Source: Aquatica leii
Taxonomy: Eukaryota > Arthropoda > Insecta > Coleoptera > Lampyridae
DNA length: 64,000 nucleotides
Assembly: GCA_035610365.1 (NCBI GenBank)
Contig: CM069435.1
Coordinates: forward strand, 11,335,123-11,399,122
Reading direction: 5' to 3'
Made by a program: the position numbers and the translations under genes. Numbering within the stretch: the first letter of the stretch is position 1; every line of letters starts with the position of its first letter. Below are positions 34,890-44,979 of the stretch, piece by piece. Under the pieces are notes generated by a model. It saw only the letters and a list, made by a program, of their open reading frames with translations, searched no databases and was not told the origin of the DNA.

Positions 34890-37355
34890 ATGGACAAATG
34901 TAATGGATTTCGGGGACGTAAGTATGTTGGCTTTAAATAAGAAAACAAACAAGAGTTCTCCAAGGAACGTTTAAGCAACAAATATAAACGGGCACGTCAT
35001 TCCGATGAAGAGTATGTCCCTTCCAATTTGAACGCAAGTTCTGAGGGCAGTAGTGACATTTCCGATATTGACGAAACTGTTCAGAGCAATATTTCTACAA
35101 GTGATAGTGTTTTGCCATATGCAGTAACAAAGGGGAAATCTAATACAGAGAACAGTCAAATAACAAAACCTAATTTTATTACGGTGAAAGAAAACGTGGT
35201 TGTGAATAGTAATAATTTGTCGGAAATGGAGTCTTCAACTAATAACACTAGTGATACAGCACCCACAGAATTTTCTTCGGGTGCATTTGGTGACGGTGGT
35301 GTTCGCAACAGCAATATTAATATTTCGAAGATAATTTCCTTCTCTAAGGAGTCGATAACTTAGGGAACTTTAACAGGCAAAGATTGATCTTCTCAGGTTG
35401 AAAAAACTTGTGATTCTAATAATATAGATGATCAGATTCATGTCACTCGGAGCCATGTTTTACCAAATATATTGGAAACTGATAAAACACTACTACAGGA
35501 TGAATCTGAGCCTACAGAGAACATTCAAATAACAATACCTGATGAAGTTAACAAGAACGATGTTGCCAACAGTGACAATGGGCAGAACATTAACTCTCCT
35601 ACTAATAATTCTAGTGACGAATCAAATATTCAGTATACTAAAAAGGGGACTGTACGAAAAAGGCAAAAGTATGAAATATCAGTGAGTGAAAGAAAAAAGA
35701 GGAAATACGATGCATTTGTGAAAAAACATGGCGTGAAGAACGGTTGTAGGGAGCAATGTCCAAAGAAGTGTACCCAAAATAAGGCCAGAAGAAAATTTCT
35801 TAATTCTGAGTTTTGGAAAATGACAGATGAAAAAGAAAGAAAGTCTTTCATATTGCATCACATATCATCAACTGCTGTAAAGCAAAGGACGACAGTTGTT
35901 GCTACTGATGTAGGCCAGGAGAGTTATCGAAGAAATAATTCAAATAATTATATGCTCAAAAATGAAAATGGCACTTCACATAGTGTATGTAAAATATTTT
36001 TTTTAACAATCCTTGGTTTTAATGGAAATAATGACAAGGTTATTCGTACAGCATTATTGAACGCAAAAAATTCTGTAGTGCCTGTGGCAGACATGAGATG
36101 TACAAAAGAGCCCCATAATAAAATAGACGATGAAGTCATTCGCCAGCACATTTCAACATTCAATCCAACCATTTCGCATTACCGCACGGAATATGCACCA
36201 CCGTGCCTTTATCTATCAAGTGATCTATCATTCACCGCAATGCATGAAGACTTTCTTAACAAAAATCCCAATTTTAAATGTTCGTATGAAAAATACCGGG
36301 TGGTGGCAAAGAAAATGAATGTGTCACTTGCTAACCTTGGGCATGAAGAATGCGAGAGTTGCGAGGTGTTTAACTTACATAATAAAAGTCATACAAAGAA
36401 CAATCTCGATGAAAATTGTGATGTTTGTATGACGTGGAGCAAACATATTGAGAGAGCAAACAAATCTCGAGCAAAATACAGAGAAGATGCCGCAAGAGAT
36501 AAAGAAGTAGGAGAAATAGTGTATTGCGCAGATTTAGAAAAAGTTATAATGTTACCATGGCTTGAGATGTTTAAAAGTGTAATTTTTACAAATCGTTTAA
36601 CAGTGTACACCGAAAGTTTTGTTCCAGTTGGAAAGAAAAGAAACAGCAAGCCATTTGCAGCTCTCTGGCATGAAGCTTTGTTCAAACGAAACAAAGAAGA
36701 GTTGATCAGTACATTTTACCAGTTCTTTATTACCAAGAGAGACGTTTTAAAAATTACGTTATGGCTCGACAATTGCACAGCGCAAAGCAAGAATTGGGCA
36801 TTTTTTTCATTTTTAATATATATTGTAAATTCCGATGAAATATGTGCCAATGAAATTAATATGAAATACTTTGCGCCGAGCCATACGTTTATGGCTGCCG
36901 ACTCCTTTCATCACAGAGTGGAGGTTTCCATGAAAAAAATGGGCAACAAGCTTTATGATTTCTCAGATTTTGTACAAGCCGTAAAAGGTGCTGCTCATAA
37001 AACCGAGGTCCTGCCAATGGAGCTGCAGCATTTTTACATTTGGGAAGATTTTTCCTCACAATACAAATTAACTCGTACAGAGCCGAGGCCATATTTACAT
37101 CATATGGTTCAGGTAACCGTCCACAGAGGATCGTATAATATCACATATAAAAATGACTTTGATGGTCCATCATTTGATCTTAATTTTTTAAGTGCCAAGA
37201 TAACAAAAAATCGAAAACTGCGGCCATCCAAAAAACAAACAAAAGTTCTTGGAATTTCTTCGCAGAAGAAAGCCAATATAATAAAAAATTTGTCTGGAAT
37301 TATGAAAAATTGGTTGCAATTCTGGGACACTCTTCTAGTTTCAGATGAGAACTGA
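34890..37355 (+). pseudogene. Transposon-encoded protein of an uncharacterised insect family (DUF7869-like), putative transposase
   Basis: An ATG at 34890 opens a frame that continues to a TGA at 37353 but meets stops at 34938 (TAA), 35361 (TAG) and 35385 (TGA). From 35472 on, 627 codons are open. Counting from 35472: acidic Ser/Asn-rich region 1-60; basic RKRQKYEISVSERKKRKYD at 62-80; a Cys trio GCREQCPKKC at 91-100; VCKIFFLTILGF at 172-183; zinc-finger-like Cys pairs C294/C297 and C316/C319; CADLEKVIMLP 352-362; LWLDNCTAQSKNW 430-442; APSHTFMAADSFHHRVE 468-484. This order recurs in many insect proteins carrying the label DUF7869 (label from memory). D354, D433 and D477 or E484 could form an RNase H-like catalytic set; that is inference. 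The upstream stops mean this copy is probably recently dead, or has unrecognised introns. It is the only long gene of the transposon. Confidence 0.8.
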
Positions 37356-37584
37356 ACAAAATTTATGTTTTTCTATTTGTATTCTAGTTTAGTTTTGGGT
37401 TTATTTCCAGTATAAATATGTATTATTTTCTGAAAAATTCTTTTAATATCCCACAAATGTAGCGTATTCTTCATGTATCACATTATTAATAAATCGTTTC
37501 TAGATAATTTTTTTATTTATTATTCAATCTCCTATCCAAGTCCATGTGGTAAGAAACAGAATCGAACGTTATCTGTTAATTAAT

Positions 37585-37650
37585 CGTTAGCGCAAAGAGG
37601 CGTATCTCAAATTTTTGTTCACAATTCCTTAGCCAATTAGCCGTATCTCA
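37585..37650 (+). repeat. Right subterminal repeats of the transposon
   Basis: Two direct-orientation boxes, CGTTAGCGCAAAGAGGCGTA (then TCTCA) at 37585-37609 and CCTTAGCCAATTAGCCGTAT (then CTCA) at 37627-37650, match the terminal box and the left array. Confidence 0.8.
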
Positions 37651-37808
37651 GTTTAAAACTAAAATAGTAGTTTATGTAAGACAAGTTAATTACCATATCA
37701 TTGACGTCTCAATCTTTATTGTATTTACCCAAAAAAAAAACATAAAAAAATTTTACTACGTAGGTGCGATTTTGAAATTCATTAAAATTTCTTATATCTC
37801 AAAACAAG

Positions 37809-37844
37809 GAAATTTGAGATACGCTTTTTGGCTTAGGAGGGCAG
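37809..37844 (-). repeat. Right terminal inverted repeat of the transposon
   Basis: GAAATTTGAGATACGC, then TTTTTGGCTTAGGAGGGCAG. Reverse complement of the left end except for one missing T and one missing G. Followed directly by CAT and the resumed hAT-like frame. Confidence 0.9.
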
Positions 37845-37847
37845 CAT

Positions 37848-38149
37848 AGGGTGTGTGAATTTATTAGAGACGAGTTTGCAATAGTAAATAAGTTAATTTC
37901 TGCCACCAAAAAGGTAAAAATCTCTAACATATTAGATTCTCTTTTTGATTATTGGATCTTGTTTCAGGTTTTTGTGAAAGCACCAACATCTTTAATGATG
38001 AAAGCCTTGTTGGGCGTAGACACCGCTAAACGGAGGTCTGTGTTGCACAAACGTTACCTGAAGGAAAATGAAATCGTACTTTTAAACTTTGATAGTGAAC
38101 CACAAAAACTGGGTGTGTTGAGGACAAATTTTACACTCGAAAAATTTTA
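37848..38149 (+). pseudogene. hAT-like transposase-derived gene, 3' part (interrupted)
   Basis: Continues the frame broken at 34309: RVCEFIRDEFAIVNKLISAT, then KK; a 54-bp GT-AG intron (37914-37967, AAG|GTAAAA…TGTTTCAG|GTT); then VFVKAPTSLMMKALLGVD. Relatives read HR-AE-IR-F-VN-LIS-KKIFLKAP-R, so removing both the transposon and the intron restores a canonical segment. The open frame ends at 38147-38149 with a poorly conserved tail. A second copy of the family is at 51720-52080. Confidence 0.75.
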
Positions 38150-38410
38150 ACATACCAACTTTTTAACGTAACAAAGGAATAAATAAAATAACGAGTAGAA
38201 ACGGTTGACAAATAAAAGAAGTAATAGAAATGCATTGCAAACCTAGTATACGAAAGGTTACAATGATTACAGCGGTAAAATTTACAAAAACTCTTAAGAA
38301 AAATATTGACTGGAACTATACGTAAATCAGAAACGATAGTAACTGAGTCGACACAGTAACACAAGAAAAAAATAAATAGCAAAAATTGTAGCCTTTTCTA
38401 TTTTTTTGGA
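38150..38410. other. Short AT-rich stretch
   Basis: No feature recognised. Confidence 0.4.
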
Positions 38411-38596
38411 ACATTCGTTAAGGAACTAAGATAAGAATGTCTTCCGGTTTTAGACCGTGTCATTGTGGTTTCGCGTTAGACGAAACGTTGGCAACTTCGG
38501 TTACAACAACAATGACACGGTCCAAACCCGGAAGACATTCTTATCTTAGTATAGCTTCCGGCCGTAGAAGCCTTCGCTATTACATTCGTTAAGGAA
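38411..38596 (+). mobile_element. 156-bp Penelope-like fragment with 15-bp target duplication
   Basis: ACATTCGTTAAGGAA occurs at 38411-38425 and 38582-38596, flanking 156 bp. The insert contains GTTGGCAACTTCGGTTACAAC, CGGTCCAAACCCGGAAGACA and TAGAAGCCTTCGCTAT, the Penelope 3' end seen at 9686-9790. In addition its first ~45 bp (AGATAAGAATGTCTTCCGG, then TAGACCGTGTCATTG) are an inverted copy of 38505-38548, so the insert is a foldback. Duplications of this length are in the range reported for Penelope-like elements. Confidence 0.85.
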
Positions 38597-39149
38597 GCTA
38601 AACAATTAATTTTGTATCCTTATTAGTATCGCAAAAACTTAGATCTTATAGCCAAGGTTGTCTTTACAATACAAAACAGTGTTGTCACAATTTGATGAAA
38701 ATTTATGAAAAAAACTAAGACAGACTAATGCTCCAACATTTGCTTCATTTTTAATCTACTAAATATGTAGAAGAGTTCTCAGTTCCTATAATCACTTAGT
38801 CTCATAGTTGCACATACCAAAGCACCTGCATTTGTAAAGAACAAAATGATGATCTAAGTGTGGTCGATTTTAAGCTAAGTGAGTATTCCTTAACAAATCA
38901 TCTTAAATTAACAGTAGATTTCGAAAAAGTCTTCAGAAAAATACACGACAAATTAACACCAAGCTAGTTTATCTCAGACGCCAAGATCATATAAAAGTCA
39001 TTGCAGAACAACTACAACGAATACTGTAATCGTGTCTGACCACTACTGCAACATGCACATTTTTTTTTTGATTGAATACTTCTAATTTTAATTAATTTTT
39101 TTATCACTGCATATGCAAATTATTCTGCCTTGCAGCCTTCTTAAGTCAT
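38597..39149. other. AT-rich stretch without recognised gene
   Basis: Nothing recognised; a poly-T run at 39061-39070 may mark an insertion edge. Confidence 0.4.
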
Positions 39150-39926
39150 CTTCTGTCTTGAAGCGGCGACTCGTCGCAAAAGAATGCCTTCGTTCTGTGG
39201 CTACTGGCCACATTTAAATTTGGAATATGGTGTGATGTATTTGTTTGTAAGTTTTCTCTTTGTTTTTTTACGCATAGTGTAACCTTGGAATATCTGTTTT
39301 ACATAGCTTTTGTTACATACGACGTTTTTCGTTACGACGCTTTTTACGACTATGTTTCTGATCTGTACGATGCTTATTTTTGTACGTAACTTTGTTTTTG
39401 AGGACGAGAATTTGGTTTAGATATGTACGTGCAGTTACGTTTATCTGGGTTTTGATTTTTTGAATGCGGTATAGAATTCGATTTATTATGGACGTTTGAT
39501 ATTAGTCACAACGTCAGTTTTCCGAAAATCGATAATTATTAATATGTTACGTTCAAAGTAATTTGATTTGAATTGTGACAAAATTGAAGATTGTACGTTT
39601 TACGATGTTCTGAATAAAGATCAATCAAGATAAATTACGGAAAACAGTTGAGACAAATTTTAATCCTTAAGTACTTGTCCTTCGATACGTTTAAATATGT
39701 AAATACATTTCTTAGTCAGACCAGTTTCTTATTTAAATTTTATTATAACTTTTATTTTATGTATTTTCAGGTTTCAATCCAAATTTTTTTATAGAAAATA
39801 TTGTGGCATCCAAATTTAAACTTATGTTGATTCAAATTGAAAATGAAATTTAATGTACGATAGAATTCCTTTCGATCCTATTTCTAAATTTCTTAAGTCT
39901 CATTGCTTTGTTATGTGAGCTAGCCC
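39150..39926 (+). mobile_element. LTR-like repeat family C, copy 1 (approximate left end)
   Basis: Shares many blocks with 48540-49460: CGATGCTT-TTTTTGT, GTTTGATATTAGTCACAACGT, AAAATCGATAATTATT, GTTTTACGATGTTCTG, AGATCAATCA-GATAAAT-ACGGAAAA, CCTTCGATAC…AATATGTAAATA, AGAAAATATTGTGGC-TCCAA, CTCATTGCT. Both end at GTGAGCTAGC. No coding sequence. It may be an LTR or other non-autonomous repeat; classification is open. Confidence 0.6.
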
Positions 39927-40016
39927 AGTGCAATTTTTAGATTTACGATTTGTAAATTATAAACTTTTTTGTTTTACTTACAATTCAATTATTTTCTTCG
40001 TATCCACTCACATTAC

Positions 40017-40020
<4 letters not shown>

Positions 40021-40084
<64 letters not shown>
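40021..40084 (+). repeat. (TCA)n microsatellite
   Basis: About 21 perfect TCA units. The serine-run open frame across it is an artefact of the repeat. Confidence 0.98.
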
Positions 40085-40179
40085 ATGGCGTACAAACATA
40101 CATTTCATAATGTTATTAAAAACTCTCTTATTAGCAAATTAAACCTAAAAAATTTGATTTCCGCAATTGACGATAGAAT

Positions 40180-40460
40180 TCAAAATGTCCAAACCGGTTC
40201 GAAGCCTTGTTTGGATTTTTTTATACGACCCATAATCGGACCGAGCCGAAGTCTCACTTTTTCATATGTATACTTTTGTCGAGCTTATGTTTTTAAAGAT
40301 TAGCTTACGATCCGAGTTTTGGTTAGCTCGAATGTCGGGCATACAGTTGGATCGGGTTTTAATTACAGTTTGAGACTTTAGATCGATTTTCAAGTATAAT
40401 GAGACGAGATAAAAAGTAATCATAGCTCGCCTAAAAAATTTGGCTTTTCAAACCGGCTCA
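40180..40460 (+). repeat. Repeat family E, copy 2
   Basis: Shares ATCCGAGTTTT-AGCTCG and AAACCGGTTCG/AAACCGGTC blocks with 7440-7740. Rich in CCGAG/CTCG and ACCCG-type words against an AT-rich background. Class unknown. Confidence 0.4.
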
Positions 40461-41034
40461 AAAATAGGATACAGGTTAATCAAGAATAGACAAAATACCA
40501 GGTACAGAACCTTGATGTAGTAGTGTTAAAAAACTAAAAAAATTCGTTCCAATAGTATTAACTCGAGATAGTAACGTCAAATTTAATGTAACTATCTAAT
40601 GAGCTTTAAACAGTTTTACTGATCCTTATTAACCCAAAACAAAAATTAAGGTAAAGGCTGCGGTTATGGCCACATTAAGCAAATTGCATTTTTAAATTAG
40701 TACAAATACTCATGAATATCGAGAACAGCATTTTTCGAAAATTACCATACCTATTTAAAAGTGTAACAAATTAAAATATGAAAGTTTAATTCTTCTAAGT
40801 GTACCTCATTTTAAGGGAAAAAATTGAAGAAAAAATTGCAACTCTTCCCACCTACGGCCACCTCTTTTTCTATTTGTAGCCACTGTATATCATCTAAATT
40901 AATAATTAAAAAAACTGGTGTGGTCACCACACGACTTTTTTATAAGGAATGATGAAGGAATGTCTACATATTTTTTTAAGGTTATGTTGTCATTAATGTT
41001 GTCATATCAAAACCCCTATATTTGTGCGCCGTAA
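40461..41034. other. Unassigned stretch
   Basis: GGTTATGGCCAC at 40673 and GGTGTGGTCACCACACGAC at 40917 (a short palindrome) are the only notable words; GGTGGCCATAAC at 45173 faintly echoes the first. No gene. Confidence 0.3.
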
Positions 41035-41036
41035 TA

Positions 41037-41551
41037 TTACTTTCCTTTCAGTAAAAATTATTATTTTAACGGATCTTACTTTCCCTTCAAGATATAGAAT
41101 TTTTTTCAAAAAAAAAATCGTCGTAGGCAGGATTTCAACCTATATTATATTTGTGAACTCATTTTAAATTATAAATAAAATATCTAATAAACCGTTAAAT
41201 GTTAGAAAAATATTTATTTGGATAAATTGTTAGAAAGAATTATCTCTATAAGAAAATGTAAAAATAATTCGAATTATTTACATACGTACAAAATTATATA
41301 AGAAAAACTGGCGGATAGAACCCACTTGCGGTTGTTTTATCAGATCCATCTCGGATTGATAGAAGCAAGAGAATATGAAAAGCCAACTCCATACCACATT
41401 TCAAGTTACTAGAACTTTTAGTTCGAGAGTTATCGTGGGTACATCCTTACACACACACACGCGCGCGCGCACGCACGCACGCACGCACACGCACACAAAT
41501 TTTTTTTTATCAAAACTGCGATCGCTATACTTTCCTTCCTAGGAAAGTAAA
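41037..41551. mobile_element. Possible miniature element with TTACTTTCC ends and internal (AC)n
   Basis: The left end TTACTTTCCTTTCAGTAAAA and the right end, whose reverse complement is TTTTACTTTCCTAGGAAGG, share TTACTTTCCT. The interior holds a CA/CG microsatellite close to the right end. Looks like a microsatellite-carrying MITE or SINE tail. No target duplication could be fixed. Confidence 0.4.
41450..41498 (+). repeat. (AC)n/(GC)n/(ACGC)n microsatellite
   Basis: Runs of ACACAC, GCGCGC and ACGCACGC in succession. Confidence 0.95.
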
Positions 41552-41658
41552 AATGATCCAACATTATATGTTTATTAATAATTGTTTTTAATATTTAAGT
41601 ATACTTTTTAATTATACAATGCAGATATAATTTTGATATACTCATAAAATAGTTATTT

Positions 41659-41772
41659 GTATCACTAGTCCAGAAAGTGCTATTTTGCGAGTATGAGCAT
41701 ATTTGTAGGCCGAGGTGAAGCCGAGGCCTACAAAAGCGAATACTCGCAAAATACTTTTAGGACGTGTGATAC
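41659..41772. mobile_element. Foldback miniature element FB3
   Basis: The left arm GTATCAC…AAAGTGCTATTTTGCGAGTA pairs with a right arm ending ACTCGCAAAATACTTTTAGG then ACGTGTGATAC. The apex is TAGGCCGAGGTGAAGCCGAGGCCTA. Its right flank, ACACAACATTTTTTGTGCC, resembles the right edge of FB2 (ATACAACATTTTATTGCTC). Non-coding. Confidence 0.8.
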
Positions 41773-42150
41773 ACAACATTTTTTGTGCCGACCTTTATAG
41801 TATAAATTAATTAAAAGCAGTTATTTAAGTATTGATTTTTAATAAAATTTAATAACATATGTTGATAAAACTGAAACCTGTAATGACAAAACACAATTGT
41901 TTTTGAAATTAATTTGACAATTACATAATATTATTACAATTTTACTTATATGAAAATAAAACCATTGTTGTTTTTAGTAATTGTAAGATATAAACAAATT
42001 TGTTATATTTGTTTAAAAATTTTTTTGTTAGTGCTACTCTAAACAACAACACGGATAATAGTGTATGTTAATAAATTTGACACATTGACAGATGACGTTT
42101 AATTAATTAATGATTACTAGTGCCAACTTCTAGTTATAAAATTCTACTAC
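41773..42150. other. AT-rich stretch
   Basis: No feature recognised. Confidence 0.4.
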
Positions 42151-42156
42151 ACTTTA

Positions 42157-42170
42157 CCGGCCTAGGCCGG
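42157..42170. repeat. Perfect 14-bp palindrome CCGGCCTAGGCCGG
   Basis: Extends with ACTTTA/TAAAGT-like flanks to about 26 bp and is followed by a second TTTCCGGCCG. It lies just beyond the 3' side of the minus-strand pogo-like fossil and might be part of that element's end; unproven. Confidence 0.5.
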
Positions 42171-42429
42171 AAAAGTAAAATTTCCGGCCGATTATGATGC
42201 CTGTAAAATACGTCAAAACGGACGGAAGCACAAAAAGCATTTTTCCTCATTCCGTTCAATCACGGATGAAAAAACTATCTTATTCGTCCATTTTTAATAA
42301 TTTGTGGCTCTGGCAGATCTCTCAGAATATCACATATGTTGATAATAAATTGTCTATATATTCAAAAGTTAGTTTACTTCTGTCGAAACTTTGCAAGCCT
42401 TGAATTTCATATTCATTGTCAAGGTAAAA

Positions 42430-43880
42430 TTTGACTGAAATACATAGAAGATGCTCTCTTGTCGGTTAATTTCAACGGCGCCTATATATGATTACCCGGA
42501 CTTAATTCAGCTTGCTCTTCATTTTCGCAATCAATGTCGTTATTATCTTCATTTTTACCATTAATGTCGTAGATACTATTTCCGCTTTTCGTCCATTCTT
42601 CTTTCTCTGAACTGATATCTTCATTTTTTTCTTTTTTGAAGATTTTCTCGCTTTTTTTTGCTTGTTTCTTATTTTTTTGGTTCTCCTTCTTTGTTCTGTT
42701 GATCTTTTAATTTTTGTTCTATTTTTGCTTACTATTTTAACTCATAATACAGCACCCATTTGTCAGATGTGATGACAAAAATGTATTTTTCTTTCTCTAT
42801 CTCGAATTAGGTTTTTGGTTTGCCCACAAAACAATGTCATTAAATATGGATGCTAAATTTCCCTTGAACGTCATAAATACATTTGATGTTAAGAAATGGA
42901 CATCACCATCACGATTCGCTCAATAATATTGAGAAGTAGAAGCTGCAGGTGTAATTTTAAGTAGTCTAAAATATTGGTTGCTGATTGATTGTAACTTCAG
43001 GTGACTAACTTTGCATTAATTAAAAACAAAATCCTTGGAACATCAATTTTGGTGATTTCTTTTCCGTCGTTATTAATTTAACGGTTTTCTGTCACATTTT
43101 TTTTTAAAGACCAAAAACACAGCTTCATCAAGTGGTTGTAAAATGTGTGTGGAATTGGGATGAGTGTAAGCTTATTTTCACGACAGAAACGACTTAGTTC
43201 TAGAGATAGATGTCGGTCTATAAATATTATAACTAGAAAAGAAATTGATCATTCTTTCAAAAAAGGGACAAGCACGTTGGCGATTGATTCAAAAAAGCTT
43301 TCGAGATTCATCCAGTCATTTTTTGCCAATCCCCTAATTGCTTGATGCTGTTGCAGTCAGTGACGGCGGAATTCGTGATTACTTATTAAAAATTAGTAAT
43401 GGAGGGAGTTGCCCTATTGCATTCAATGCAAACAAAGTAATGATGTTTTCTTTGTCAGAATTTGTAGATTCACTACAAACGCTTTGCCTTCAATATCGGA
43501 TGATAAACCCTAATTTGGGTACCACATTTTAAACACTTTCACGAAACTTCAGTACTTCAGAATAAATTCCGATAGCATTAATACCACTAAGAACCAGTTT
43601 CTCAGATTCCCTAGTTGGCTTTACGTGCGTGTTTAGTCTCCTTAAAAACGCGCAGTACCATTTTTTACCTGGTTTGTTATTAGAAAATGAAGATTTATCT
43701 ACATGAATGAATAAGTTTTTTGTTATCTATAGAAAACTCTTAATTGAATAGCCAATCAACCAGCGACTTTTTATTTTATTTTCCCAAGTTTCAAACTGGT
43801 TCGCAGGGACAAGGAAATTTGAACACTTCCCAGACAGTTTAAGTAAAAAAATCCTGAAGCTTGTTATGTTAAAAAATTAG
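42430..43880 (-). pseudogene. pogo/Tigger/jerky-type DDE transposase remnant
   Basis: Reading from 43880 down: SGKCSNFLVPANQFETWENK, then KSRWLIGYSI (CENP-B-like domain region), NKPGKKWYCAFLRRLNTHVK then PTRESEKLVLSGINA (about 43600-43680), then CSESTNSDKENIITLFAFNA and IGQLPPLLIF (about 43400-43500). Further down are PNSTHILQPLDEAVFLVFKK (about 43110-43165), the hallmark block before the last catalytic acid, and an acidic tail near 42500-42650. These blocks correspond in order to P-KKW…FL-RH…S-R-PE, ST-KEN-T-L…GQ-LPP-IIF and PPN-THLLQPLDV-VF-P-K. Frameshifts and stops abound. Unrelated in sequence to the 6.1-kb pogo fossil. Confidence 0.8.
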
Positions 43881-44051
43881 TAGTTCAATTCGCGAGTATA
43901 AAAATTTCTCTTCAAGTATGAAATTTGTCTTTAGAATTCCCTACTCTTTCGTCGAAATGTCAAATTTTAGACAGCATATTTAACTTCACTTCCTGTAAGA
44001 CCATCGGCAAGTTCTGTATTTTTACGTCCGGTGCAAACTTCACCTTTAGAT

Positions 44052-44979
44052 TGTTTCACGCGAATATGCAATTACATTTGTAAGGCTGAATCGGGTGGAT
44101 ATTGGTACCCCCCACATGTTTATTGTTATCGCTGAATAGCAGGTGGCATAGTTGGAAAACTTCCATGACGTCACGTTATTGAAAACGTCATTTATTATAC
44201 ACCGTCAAGGGTTGGAAACCTTCAGGATTATACCTCTTTTGGAGATGAACTTCTACAAAAACTTGAAAAACTTATTCTGTTAAGTCGAAGGGAAACGCTG
44301 CGCATTTGCGTTCTCAAATAATTGGATGCTAAACTTGTGTTAACGCTATATGCTCGATTGTATTGCATTTAGTATTACTTTTTAAGTGACTCAAGCACAG
44401 AATTAGCTAATCCCCTACTGGATAAAACCTAACTGTGAGTATTACTATTTCAATTTTTTTTCGATTTGTACTTCGGTGGTCATGTCGATTATGACCGTAC
44501 GTGCATGTTAGGTTAACACAATTAATAATATTTTGTGCTTCACAAACTCATATGCAGTGCGCGTTGAGTCTCGAAGGCTTAAATTGTTTTGTTTGTCTGC
44601 GATTTTAAAATTTGCGAATATAAATTCATACTTTATACTGATGTAAAAGTTTAGACCGACAGGGTCAGCTTATTGTATGGTGTGTTGCTCAGTATTGGGC
44701 GCAATTTATAATCGATTCGACGCACGTATTACTGGCTGAGAAAATTGATTGATGTACCTTCTTCATCTTCCGTATAAAATAATATATTCTGTGTTATTAC
44801 TTATTTGTTCTTTATCAGTTACGGGTAGAGTTAGACGCTATCTCCCTAATTTAATCTTTCGTCTTGGCGCTTTTTTTTTAGATTTAAGTTATAATTTCGC
44901 ATCACAAAGCCTGCGATCCATCTCCGGAGGAGCTGTACTAGCCGTTGCTTTGTTTTGTTACAAGAAGACCAGCGTAACA
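44052..44979 (+). mobile_element. LTR family B, copy 3
   Basis: Starts TGTTTCACGCGAATATGCAA and ends ACCAGCGTAACA. Shares CCATGACGTCACGTT, CCGTCAAGGGTTGGA, GAATTAGCTAATCCCCTACTGG and CCCTAATTTAATCTTTCGTC, then TTGGCGC, ATTTCGCATCACAAAGCCTG and CTCCGGAGG with the other copies. Flanks AGAT/ACTT do not match. A plus-strand frame through it (44749-45069) is not coding. Confidence 0.7.

Larger units (their letters stand above)
34310..37844 (+). mobile_element. 3,535-bp DNA transposon with terminal inverted repeats, inserted in a hAT-like gene
   Basis: Ends are inverted repeats of 36-38 bp sharing GCCCTCCTAAGCCAAAAA-GCGTATCTCAAATTTC (34310-34347 and, reversed, 37809-37844), differing by two single-base indels. 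Flanks are CAT on both sides (34307-34309, 37845-37847), a probable 3-bp target duplication. Deleting the element with one CAT restores the host frame LAHRIH-RVCEF exactly. Inside lies one long gene in plus orientation (34890-37355), with many subterminal repeats near both ends. A 3-bp duplication is known for CACTA and Chapaev3-type elements, but the ends do not begin CACT and I cannot assign a superfamily. Confidence 0.88.

Noticed and set aside
39928..40110. Open frame with a long serine run
   Set aside because: Created by the (TCA)n microsatellite; no conserved flanking residues.
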